The notes beneath the pieces are model-generated. The model searched no databases and had not been told where the DNA came from. It was given only the letters and a program-made list of their open reading frames with translations. Position numbers and translations under genes: made by a program. This document shows, one piece after another, positions 10,210 to 17,768 of a stretch of 64,000 nt of DNA. Source of the DNA: Lyngbya confervoides BDU141951. GTDB lineage: Bacteria; Cyanobacteriota; Cyanobacteriia; Thermosynechococcales; Thermosynechococcaceae. Location of the stretch: NCBI RefSeq assembly GCF_000817775.3, contig NZ_JTHE03000079.1:4528-68527 (forward strand), read 5' to 3'. The first letter of the stretch is position 1. The number at the start of each line of letters is the position of its first letter.

Positions 10210-10749
10210 TCAGCTCCACCAAGGCCGCTGTCCTGTCCGCGGATCCAGTTCGGTCCAGGGGTATAGCCAGATGGCACCCTCCTTAACCTCAACCCGAGTC
10301 AGCTTCAAGGGTAAGGGAGCTGGCCCACGCACCACCTGTCCCCTGGAGTCGTACAAGGATCCATGACAAGGGCATTGAAACTGTTGATCCGTTGGGTTCC
10401 AAGGAAAGGTACACCCTAAATGGGTACAGTTGTCCACAATGCCCATGCGGTCCAGGCTGCCGTCCTCTGTAACAGTCAGATAGGTAGGTTCTCCCTCTAA
10501 CCCTGCCACCAGGGCGCGACTTCCTGGCGCCAACGCTAACAGCTGACCGGCGGGAATCGGATTGCCCAGTTGATCCTTGGCTAACTGTCCCCCGTCTTCA
10601 CTGGTTTCAGAAATCGGGAGAAAAAATTGAGTCATGGGGTAAAGGGCCGCCCCGGCGGTGACGGCAACCACAGTCCCCGTCAAGAAATTGAGAAATTGCC
10701 GCCGGGAGGGAGACGGATAGTCTGATTCGAGCGAATAGGAGTGAGTCAT
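10210..10749 (-). CDS. petC: Rieske iron-sulfur protein of cytochrome b6f (PetC type)
   Basis: This 179-residue Rieske subunit would carry electrons from plastoquinol to cytochrome f/plastocyanin. The N-terminus has an RRQFLNFLTG twin-arginine-like sequence followed by one transmembrane helix (about 18-45), the uncleaved Tat anchor typical of PetC. The two cluster-binding loops are clear: CTHLGC (box I, near residue 108) and CPCHGS (box II, near 127), giving two Cys and two His ligands and the disulfide pair; PAPLPL follows as in PetC. The canonical petC is followed by petA, but here no petA or other b6f gene is near, so this is probably an additional isoform of the PetC1/PetC2 kind. RBS AGAGAGG precedes the ATG. 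Length is normal for the family (about 180). Confidence 0.92.
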   Translation of the reverse strand: MTHSYSLESDYPSPSRRQFLNFLTGTVVAVTAGAALYPMTQFFLPISETSEDGGQLAKDQLGNPIPAGQLLALAPGSRALVAGLEGEPTYLTVTEDGSLDRMGIVDNCTHLGCTFPWNPTDQQFQCPCHGSLYDSRGQVVRGPAPLPLKLTRVEVKEGAIWLYPWTELDPRTGQRPWWS

Positions 10750-10853
10750 GCGTGCCTCTCTAAACGGGTAGCAAAAGGGATAACCATACCAGTGATGGAT
10801 AAATATTTATGCCGGTTCTAGTCCATGGAACTGGCGTCTTTAAACATACGTTT

Positions 10854-11066
10854 CTAAGGACTGGGAGTGGTGTGGCGAGTGCTGATTCCCAGCCATTGAT
10901 ACAGGCCGCAGAATCCAAGCAGGCTCGTTAACAGGGCGATCGCTGCGGCAATATCCAGCCCGACCCCCAGTGCTGAATCAGCAAAGATACCGACCCCCAG
11001 GTAAAACAGCCCTGCAGCGAAGAGAAGGCGGATCACGCGATCCATCATGCCCACATTACTGATCAT
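10854..11066 (-). CDS. Small membrane protein, DUF2892 (YgaP transmembrane-like)
   Basis: This 70-residue protein has the DUF2892 pattern: the N-terminal NVGMMDRVIRLLFA motif and two hydrophobic helices (about 12-28 and 34-55) ending in GFCGLYQWLGIST. The same domain forms the membrane part of the rhodanese YgaP, and stand-alone copies often sit in sulfur or redox-stress loci. A good RBS (AGAGG) lies 7 nt before the ATG. The gene lies between the Rieske gene and a Crp/Fnr regulator, all on the minus strand; the 183-bp gap to the regulator suggests its own promoter. Its single Cys lies at the start of the second helix end (GFCGLY). Biochemical function is unknown. Confidence 0.85.
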   Translation of the reverse strand: MISNVGMMDRVIRLLFAAGLFYLGVGIFADSALGVGLDIAAAIALLTSLLGFCGLYQWLGISTRHTTPSP

Positions 11067-11249
11067 TGTTGACCTCTAAAAGTGATGAGATAAAAGTGAT
11101 GGGAAACGAGATAGGCCTTGCCTCTGTCCCGGCCCCCCAGGACAAAGAACAATCCCTGAGGTTAGCGTGAGGAGGGGGCCTCTCGATTGGAATACATCCA
11201 GGATAGAAAAGCTGGAGGAAGGCGTCTGTGACAAAATCACAGAACCAAC

Positions 11250-11933
11250 TTACTGGGCAAGGTGAGCGAGGGCACGCGGGTTGACCACGCGAATCATCCC
11301 GCGTGAAAGAATCAACATCTCTCTTTTTTCCATATCTTTCAGGAGGCGACTCACCACTTCTCGCGAACTGCCCAGTTCTGAAGCGATCGCTTCATGGGTA
11401 ATCTGAATCTCTGAATGGCTGGGAGACACCAGCGATAGTAAATAGGCAGCAATCCGACTATCCATCCGATGAAAGACCACGTCTTCTAAAACATCCATCA
11501 CCTGAATTAAACGCTGAGAGAGTAAACCAAAGACATATTGTTGCCAGACCGCCTCATGGCTCATCCAGTGTTGCAGGACCGGTGCAGGCAGCCCAATGCC
11601 TTCCACCACTGTTTCTGTGACGGCGAAGGCAGGAAAGGTTTGCGTGCTTAAAATGCACGAAGCGGTCATAATGCAGCTTTCTCCAGGCTCAAGCCGGTAA
11701 AGGGTGATTTCGCGGCCTGAGTCTCCCATTTTATAAATTCTCGCGGAGCCCGCTAGCATCAACACTAAATGCGTGCAGGTGTCTCCCTCAAGACAGATAA
11801 ACTGACCAGGGGGAAGGGTCATCAACTGAGCCTGTTGGCAAAATTCAGCCTGCAATGCAGGCGCCAATTGAGCCAAAAAGGGGAACAGTGGGATCGCCTT
11901 CCCTAAAATAGAACTCTTATCCTCCATCACCAT
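11250..11933 (-). CDS. Crp/Fnr-family transcriptional regulator
   Basis: This 227-residue DNA-binding regulator has an N-terminal cyclic-nucleotide-binding-like beta barrel (about 20-135), a long dimer helix (about 140-165) and a C-terminal winged helix-turn-helix with SRIAAYLL, ITHEAIASELGSSREVVSRLLKDMEKR and a wing near 205-215. The effector pocket lacks the cAMP phosphate-binding Arg-Ser pair. Two Cys occur in ESCIMTASCILS (near residue 95); I know this motif from Crp/Fnr proteins encoded beside DUF2892 or persulfide genes, which suggests a thiol or redox switch. No Fnr-type N-terminal Cys cluster is present. It is divergent from the exporter operon starting at 12129, and could regulate that operon, the DUF2892 gene, or both. 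Confidence 0.9.
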   Translation of the reverse strand: MVMEDKSSILGKAIPLFPFLAQLAPALQAEFCQQAQLMTLPPGQFICLEGDTCTHLVLMLAGSARIYKMGDSGREITLYRLEPGESCIMTASCILSTQTFPAFAVTETVVEGIGLPAPVLQHWMSHEAVWQQYVFGLLSQRLIQVMDVLEDVVFHRMDSRIAAYLLSLVSPSHSEIQITHEAIASELGSSREVVSRLLKDMEKREMLILSRGMIRVVNPRALAHLAQ

Positions 11934-12128
11934 TGCCCAACACGCCTTTTTCCAAACTCTGAACCCAAACCTTTCTCAACACCTAGGGGCGGCTCGTCCC
12001 TCCTCTGGGCTAGGTCCATTATCGCGCTCCCCTCCCTACAACTTCTCCCCTAGCCCTGATCCTCTGAGTCATTTCACGCTCTGACGGCCTTTGTATCCTT
12101 TCCTGGCCAAACTTAAATAAAGGTAACG

Positions 12129-13451
12129 GTGTGGCTGAGTGTCAGAAAATTGGGTTCCCATAGAAAGAGGAAGCCTCCAGTGGCTGTTTCAACTGCATTC
12201 ATTGACATGACTGAAGCGCCAACCCCAAAGCGAAGCCTGCCCAAGCCTCTGCGGATTGGGTTACCCATTTTGATCGTTGTCGCCATCGCCGCGGGAGTGG
12301 CTCGGCAGTTGCTGCAGCAGCCACAGGAACCGGGATTACAGCTCAGCGGTCGGATTGAGGGCTACGAAACCGATGTGGGGGCAAAGGTCGGAGGCAAAAT
12401 TGAATCTATTGCCGTGCGCGAGGGCGATCGCGTGCGTTCGGGGCAGGTGATTGCCCGCCTAGAGGACGAGGAACTGCGGGCGGCTTTAACGGGGGCAATG
12501 GCTCGAATTGCGGCAGCTCAACAGCAGGTGAGTCAGGCATTCCTGCAGCTTGGAGTAATTGACACACAAATTGCCGAAGCCAAACTCGCCCAGCAGCAGG
12601 CCCAGGATGATACCGCCGGACGCATGAATGCCGCAAAGGCGGCGGTGGCGGCGGCGCAGGCGCAGCTAGCCCAGGCCCAGGCCCAGGTGAAGCAGTTACA
12701 GGCAGAGCTCAATCTAGCTCAGGCTGACCGCGATCGCTTTGCCACCTTGGTCCGCGAGGGGGCAGTCTCCCAGCAGCGCTTTGATCAGGCTCAAACTCAG
12801 TATGAGTCGTTGCGGGAACTGTTACAGGCCCGCCAAGCGGCCGTTACCACCGCCCAGGAGCAGGTCAACGTGGCCCAGGGAAACTTAACCCAGTCAGGCG
12901 CCAGTCAGCTGAATCCAGAAATTCGTGCAGCCCAGGTGCAGCGATTGCAAACTCAGCTGGCTCAGGCCCAGGCGCAGCTGCGATCGGCGCAGGCTGAGGT
13001 CGAGACGGCACGATCCTATCGGCGGGAGCTAGAAGCGCGTCTGCGCAACCTGGACATTCTCAGCCCCATTGCCGGAATCGTGCTCACCCGCACCACAGAA
13101 CCTGGGGAAGTCATTGCCGCCGGGAAAACAGTGCTCACGGTGGTGAATTTAGACGAGGTCTACCTGCGAGGATTTATTCCGGAAAAAAACGTGGGGGAGG
13201 TGCGGGTGGGGCAAGCAGCCCAGGTCTATCTCGATTCAGACCCCCATCGCCCTCTGGCAGCTCAGGTGTCGGCCATTGATACCGAGGCTTCCTTCACCCC
13301 AGAAAATATCTACTTCCGCGATGACCGGGTCACCCAAGTCTTTGGCCTGAAGCTGCAAATTGAAAACCCGAATGGGTTGGCCAAACCGGGAATGCCCGCC
13401 GATGCGAGAATATTGCCGGAAGCGTCCTCCCCTTCCCCTAGGGAAGGATGA
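12129..13451 (+). CDS. HlyD-type periplasmic adaptor of an ABC exporter (YbhG/EmrA-like)
   Basis: This membrane fusion protein links inner-membrane ABC permeases to the outer membrane. It has one N-terminal transmembrane helix (GLPILIVVAIAAGVA) and a first half-lipoyl segment (GRIEGYETDVGAKVGGKI...GDRV..GQVIARL). A long Ala/Gln-rich coiled-coil hairpin follows (AQAQLAQAQAQVKQLQAEL; about 120-300), then the second lipoyl half and a beta barrel (LSPIAGIVLTRTTEPGEV). The call starts at GTG 12129, which has an AAAGG RBS; an in-frame ATG at 12207, just before the membrane helix, is a realistic alternative (414 aa). First gene of a four-gene rightward operon whose order matches ybhG-ybhF-ybhS-ybhR. 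It faces the Crp/Fnr gene across 195 bp. Confidence 0.9.
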   Translation: MWLSVRKLGSHRKRKPPVAVSTAFIDMTEAPTPKRSLPKPLRIGLPILIVVAIAAGVARQLLQQPQEPGLQLSGRIEGYETDVGAKVGGKIESIAVREGDRVRSGQVIARLEDEELRAALTGAMARIAAAQQQVSQAFLQLGVIDTQIAEAKLAQQQAQDDTAGRMNAAKAAVAAAQAQLAQAQAQVKQLQAELNLAQADRDRFATLVREGAVSQQRFDQAQTQYESLRELLQARQAAVTTAQEQVNVAQGNLTQSGASQLNPEIRAAQVQRLQTQLAQAQAQLRSAQAEVETARSYRRELEARLRNLDILSPIAGIVLTRTTEPGEVIAAGKTVLTVVNLDEVYLRGFIPEKNVGEVRVGQAAQVYLDSDPHRPLAAQVSAIDTEASFTPENIYFRDDRVTQVFGLKLQIENPNGLAKPGMPADARILPEASSPSPREG

Positions 13452-13615
13452 ATGATCCCACCCTCAGGGACCTGCCCCATCTTCCGCCTCCCCTGGGGAC
13501 CGAAGAGAGGACAGGATTCTGCAATGACAATCTAGACTGGGGAAAGGGGTGAAGGCGGATCAAAACCATCGTCGGAAGAATCTGGGAAAAAGAGAGTTGA
13601 CCATGGCTCAATAAC

Positions 13616-15508
13616 ATGTTTTCCATTCAGGTAAACCAGCTCGTGAAGCACTACGGGCCCGTGGCAGCCGTCAACGGCATTGACTTTACCGTACAGCCAG
13701 GCGAGATTTTTGGCCTCATTGGCCCCGACGGGGCGGGTAAAACCACGACCTTTCAAATCCTGGCAGGGGTGATGCAGGCCAGCGCCGGAGGCGTCACCCT
13801 CTTAGGGCGATCGCCGCGGGAAGCCCGCCTCGATGTTGGCTACCTGACCCAGGGCTTTTCCCTCTATCTCGACTTGAGCATTTTAGAAAACCTGCGCTAC
13901 AGTGCTGGGCTGCGGCGAGTGGCACCCGCACAATTTCGCACTCGTGCCCAGAGTCTTCTCACCCGCATGAATCTAGATCCATTTCGCCATCGCCTGGCGC
14001 GTCAGCTCTCGGGAGGAATGAAGCAGAAGCTAGCCCTATGCTGTGCCCTGATTGCTCAGCCCCAAGTTTTGCTGCTGGATGAGCCCACCACCGGGGTTAA
14101 TCCCGTTTCCCGGCGGGAGTTTTGGGACCTGTTGGCGGGGGTGGCGGCCGAGGGCGTCACCATTTTGACGGCCACGCCCTACCTGGATGAAGCTGAGCGC
14201 TGTCATCGGATTGCCCTAATTTATGCAGGGCAAATCCAGCAAATGGGCACCTTGACAGAGCTTAAAACCAACCTGGGGCTGCATCGGATTGAACTGCGGG
14301 CTGAGCCTCTAGACCCTGTGGAAACTGTGCTGCAGCAGCAGGCTGCCCAACCCCATAGCGCCCTAGCCGATCTGCAGTCCTTTGGGGATCGGCTGGACAT
14401 CCTCACCCCGGATGTTGATCGCGCAACGCAGGAACTCCAAGCCGCACAGATTCCAATCACCTCGCTGGAACTGAGTGACCCCACCTTGGAAAATGTGTTT
14501 GTGCACCATTTGCGTCAGCAGGGGGCTGCCCCTCCCTACCGTCCCTTTCACCACTATCGAGGATCGTTGCCGCGCCAGGGACTGGCGATCGCAGCCCAGG
14601 AGTTACAAAAAAACTTTGGCCCCTTTCAAGCCGTGAAACAGGTGCATCTGGCGGTGAAATACGGAGAAATTTACGGCCTGCTGGGGGCCAATGGGGCCGG
14701 AAAAACCACCACCATTAAGATGCTCTGCGGGCTTTTGCCTCCCACGGCCGGCACGATGAGCCTGGCGGGAGAAACCCATAACCTGCATCGGGCGGAGGTG
14801 CGATCGCGCTTGGGCTACATGAGTCAAAAGTTCACCCTCTACGATGACCTCACCATTCGCCAAAACCTGGAATTCTACTGCGGAGTCTATGGCATTCCCC
14901 GCAAGCTGCACCGAGAAAAGATTGACTGGGTTCTGGAAACCTGTGGACTGGCGGAACGAGATCACACCCTGACGGCCAGCCTGCCGGGAGGATGGAAACA
15001 GCGGGTGGCCTTTGGGGCTTCGGTGATGCACGAGCCGGATATTTTGTTTCTAGATGAGCCCACCTCTGGAGTAGATCCCCTGGCACGACGACAGTTTTGG
15101 CGATTGATTCGAGATTTTGCGCGCCGGGGGACCGCCATTCTGGTCACCACCCACTACCTGGAAGAGGCAGAGAACTGCAATCGCATGGCCTTTATGGTGG
15201 CTGGAGAAATTGTCGCCCAGGGAACCCCCACCCAAATCAAGGCCAGTCAGCCCGGACAGCTGTTGGAGCTAACCACAGCCCAAACCCAGCAGGCCTCCCA
15301 ACTCCTGAAACGACAGATCGAATCCTGGCGAGTTTCGATCTTTGGCGATCGCCTCCACCTGGTTCTAGATCACCCGGACCAAGAGTTACCGCCCCTGATC
15401 CAGCATCTTCAGCAGCAGCAGATTCAGATTCAGAGCCAGCGGTCCATTCCCTTTACCCTAGAAGATGCCTTTATTGGTACGGTGCAGCGGACGGAGGGAA
15501 AGGAGTGA
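13616..15508 (+). CDS. ABC transporter ATPase with two fused nucleotide-binding domains (YbhF-like)
   Basis: This 630-residue protein carries two complete ABC ATPase domains in tandem, the arrangement of YbhF. NBD1 (about 1-230) has Walker A GPDGAGKTT with Asp in place of the usual Asn, signature LSGGMKQK and Walker B LLLDEPTTG. NBD2 (about 325-550) has GANGAGKTT, an altered signature LPGGWKQR and ILFLDEPTSG; the H-loop is present in NBD2 (VTTHYLEEAE) but is ATPYLDEAE in NBD1. It would energise export through the two permeases that follow. The stop overlaps the GTG start of the next gene (GTGA), showing translational coupling. The ATG at 13616 has only a weak RBS; the 164-bp gap from the adaptor gene holds no other gene. 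Confidence 0.93.
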   Translation: MFSIQVNQLVKHYGPVAAVNGIDFTVQPGEIFGLIGPDGAGKTTTFQILAGVMQASAGGVTLLGRSPREARLDVGYLTQGFSLYLDLSILENLRYSAGLRRVAPAQFRTRAQSLLTRMNLDPFRHRLARQLSGGMKQKLALCCALIAQPQVLLLDEPTTGVNPVSRREFWDLLAGVAAEGVTILTATPYLDEAERCHRIALIYAGQIQQMGTLTELKTNLGLHRIELRAEPLDPVETVLQQQAAQPHSALADLQSFGDRLDILTPDVDRATQELQAAQIPITSLELSDPTLENVFVHHLRQQGAAPPYRPFHHYRGSLPRQGLAIAAQELQKNFGPFQAVKQVHLAVKYGEIYGLLGANGAGKTTTIKMLCGLLPPTAGTMSLAGETHNLHRAEVRSRLGYMSQKFTLYDDLTIRQNLEFYCGVYGIPRKLHREKIDWVLETCGLAERDHTLTASLPGGWKQRVAFGASVMHEPDILFLDEPTSGVDPLARRQFWRLIRDFARRGTAILVTTHYLEEAENCNRMAFMVAGEIVAQGTPTQIKASQPGQLLELTTAQTQQASQLLKRQIESWRVSIFGDRLHLVLDHPDQELPPLIQHLQQQQIQIQSQRSIPFTLEDAFIGTVQRTEGKE

Positions 15509-16608
15509 ATCGTGTAATCTCTCAAATTCGGAAGGAATTAGCCCAGTTCAGCCGCGATCGGCTCACCGTCGCCCTGGCCTTATTGCTGCCCCTAGCTATG
15601 CTGCTCATTTACGGCTACGCCATCCGGCTGGAATCAAAAAATATCTCCCTTGCGGTCCAGGACTGGGATCAAACCCCCCTGAGCCGCAGCTATATCGAAC
15701 GCCTCTACGCCACCGGTCAGTTTGTGCCAGCACCGATGGTGGGATCTTCTCCCCTCACGGCTCTAGATCAGGGCAAGGCCCAGGCCACGGTTGTGATTCC
15801 GCTGCACTTCGCCCGCGATTTGCGGGCAGGCAGCACCACGGTCCAGGTGCTTGTGGATGGGACAGACGTGAACAATGCCCGCGTGATTCAGAACAGCCTC
15901 AAGGGCGTTACGAATTTCTTTATCCAGTCTCTGCCTGACTTTTCTCGTCCAGAGGGAATTGTGGCCCGAACCCGCATCTGGTTCAATCCGGGACGGAAGG
16001 AATCGCTGTATATTGTCCCAGGGATTTTTGCCGTGGTGCTCTGGGTCTTTCCTTCTATGCTGACGGCGATCGCCGTGGTGCGCGAGAAGGAACAGGGGAC
16101 GGCCATTCAGGTCTATGCCTCGGATCTCAGTTCCATGGAGTGGCTGTTGGGAAAGGGCATTGCCTATTGGATCGTTGCCGTCGCGGAGGCCGCCGTTGTC
16201 ATGCTCGTGGCGCTGGTGTTATTTGGACTGAAGCTGCAAACAGGGCCCGGGCTGCTCTTGCTGGGAACCGGCATCTATCTCGGCGCAGCGGTATGCTTTG
16301 GACTCTTTGTCGGCGCCAGAACGGGCAATCAAAATGGGGCGGTGCAGGGAACCGCTATCGTGGGGTTTCTAACCTCCTTTTTGCTCTCGGGGTTTATTTA
16401 CCGCCTCGAAAATATCCCCTTTCCCCTCTCCCTCGTTTCCAACATCATTCCGGCCCGCTACTACATTTTGCTCACGCGCGACGCCTTCTTGCGGGGAGCG
16501 GGCTGGTCGGGCGTCGGGATTGTCCCGCTGGTTATTCTCGGGATTGGACTGGTGCTGTTCATCGCGGCCACTAAAATTCTCAAGCGCATGGAGATCTCGG
16601 ATTCATGA
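15505..16608 (+). CDS. ABC-2 type permease subunit (YbhS-like)
   Basis: This 367-residue membrane permease of the ABC-2 family has one N-terminal transmembrane helix (LTVALALLLPLAMLLIYGYAI), a large extracytoplasmic domain (about 45-165), and five C-terminal helices (about 170-360), with the typical FNPGRKESLYIVPG and VREKEQGT motifs. The frame is open far upstream, but the true start is the GTG at 15505, which overlaps the ATPase stop and has the RBS GGAGG. It ends in ATGA overlap with the next permease. The two permeases are homologous and presumably form a heterodimer that works with the double ATPase to pump lipophilic substrates; the substrate cannot be read from the sequence. Confidence 0.9.
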   Translation: MNRVISQIRKELAQFSRDRLTVALALLLPLAMLLIYGYAIRLESKNISLAVQDWDQTPLSRSYIERLYATGQFVPAPMVGSSPLTALDQGKAQATVVIPLHFARDLRAGSTTVQVLVDGTDVNNARVIQNSLKGVTNFFIQSLPDFSRPEGIVARTRIWFNPGRKESLYIVPGIFAVVLWVFPSMLTAIAVVREKEQGTAIQVYASDLSSMEWLLGKGIAYWIVAVAEAAVVMLVALVLFGLKLQTGPGLLLLGTGIYLGAAVCFGLFVGARTGNQNGAVQGTAIVGFLTSFLLSGFIYRLENIPFPLSLVSNIIPARYYILLTRDAFLRGAGWSGVGIVPLVILGIGLVLFIAATKILKRMEISDS

Positions 16609-17729
16609 AGGGGCTTGCCTCTCTGAGGGAAAGCCGATTTTGGGCGTTAACGCGCAAAGAAATTCGGCAAATCCTGAAAAATCGCCAGCTCATTTTTCTA
16701 CTGCTCTTTCCCCCCACTGTGCAGCTGCTGGTGTTCGGCCTGGCCCTGAGTCCGGTGGTGGACCACCTGAAGTTAGGGGTTGTGGACTATGCCAACTCGG
16801 CTGAAAGCCGTGAATTGGTCTCTGCCCTGGTGGAGAATGACGTCTTTGAAGTCACCGCCACGCCCTTCAATCAGGCGGATCTGGGCCATCAGGTCCAGAG
16901 GGGGAAGCTCAATGCGGGCCTGGTCATTCCGCCGGCCTTTGATCGCGATCTCCAAGAAGGAAGGTCTGTGGAAGTGCAGGTGTTCATCGATGGGGTCGAT
17001 GCCAACACCGCCGGAATCACTCAAGGGTACATCAACCAGATCCTCAATCAATACACGCGCCGCCGCCATTCCCAGATCGCCCGCCTCCCTGTGGAAACGG
17101 CCACGCGCTTTCTCTATAATCCAGGGCTGATGAGCAGCTGGTTCTTTGTGCCGGGGGTGATCGGACTGGTGCTCACCCTGACCGGATCGCTGGTGTCCTC
17201 GGTGACGGTGATTCGTGAGAAGGATGTGGGGACCCTAGAACAGCTCCTCATGACGCCAGCGGCTGGATGGGAAATCTTACTGGCCAAAGTTGTGCCGCTG
17301 TTTGTGCTGCTGATGGGGGATGTTCTCCTGGCCTCGGCCATGGGGCGATTTATTTTTCAGCTGCCCTTTCGCGGGAACTATCTCATTTTTCTGAGCCTTT
17401 CTGGCCTCTATGTGTTTGTCAGTATTGGTTTGGGAATTTTGCTGGCGACCTTGTCTCGAACCCAGCAGCAGGTGGTGTTGACCTCGTTTTTCTTTAATGT
17501 CCCTATTATTCAGTTCTCAGGAGCGATCGCGCCCATTGAAACCATGCCGCCACTGTTTCAATTTTTAGCCTGGTTTGACCCCTTGCGTCATTACGTGACC
17601 ATCGCCCGCAGCTTGATTCTCAAAGGAGAGGCAGTCGGGGCGCTATGGCCTCACATTGCGGCCCTTTTTGCCTTTGCAGTGGTGCTCATGAGCATTAGCG
17701 TCAGCCGTTTTCGCTCACAACTGATATAG
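16605..17729 (+). CDS. ABC-2 type permease subunit (YbhR-like)
   Basis: Second permease of the exporter, 374 residues, with the same topology as its neighbour: an N-terminal helix (LIFLLLFPPTVQLLVFGLAL), an extracytoplasmic domain with the VFIDGVDANTAGI segment, then YNPGLMSSWFFVPGVIG, VIREKDVGTLEQLLMTP and five helices to the C-terminus. The ATG overlaps the previous stop by 4 nt. It ends the operon; recJ converges from the other side with only 39 bp between stop codons, and a short GGGCT/AGCCC hairpin overlaps the recJ end. Confidence 0.92.
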   Translation: MKGLASLRESRFWALTRKEIRQILKNRQLIFLLLFPPTVQLLVFGLALSPVVDHLKLGVVDYANSAESRELVSALVENDVFEVTATPFNQADLGHQVQRGKLNAGLVIPPAFDRDLQEGRSVEVQVFIDGVDANTAGITQGYINQILNQYTRRRHSQIARLPVETATRFLYNPGLMSSWFFVPGVIGLVLTLTGSLVSSVTVIREKDVGTLEQLLMTPAAGWEILLAKVVPLFVLLMGDVLLASAMGRFIFQLPFRGNYLIFLSLSGLYVFVSIGLGILLATLSRTQQQVVLTSFFFNVPIIQFSGAIAPIETMPPLFQFLAWFDPLRHYVTIARSLILKGEAVGALWPHIAALFAFAVVLMSISVSRFRSQLI

Positions 17730-17768
17730 AATCGGCCTCCTCCGGATCTAACGGGCCGGGCGGGGGCT

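Noticed and set aside
15097-15504. Upstream extension of the YbhS-like permease frame
   Set aside because: It lies wholly inside the ATPase gene in another frame and has no permease features; the GTG at 15505 has the RBS and the coupling overlap.
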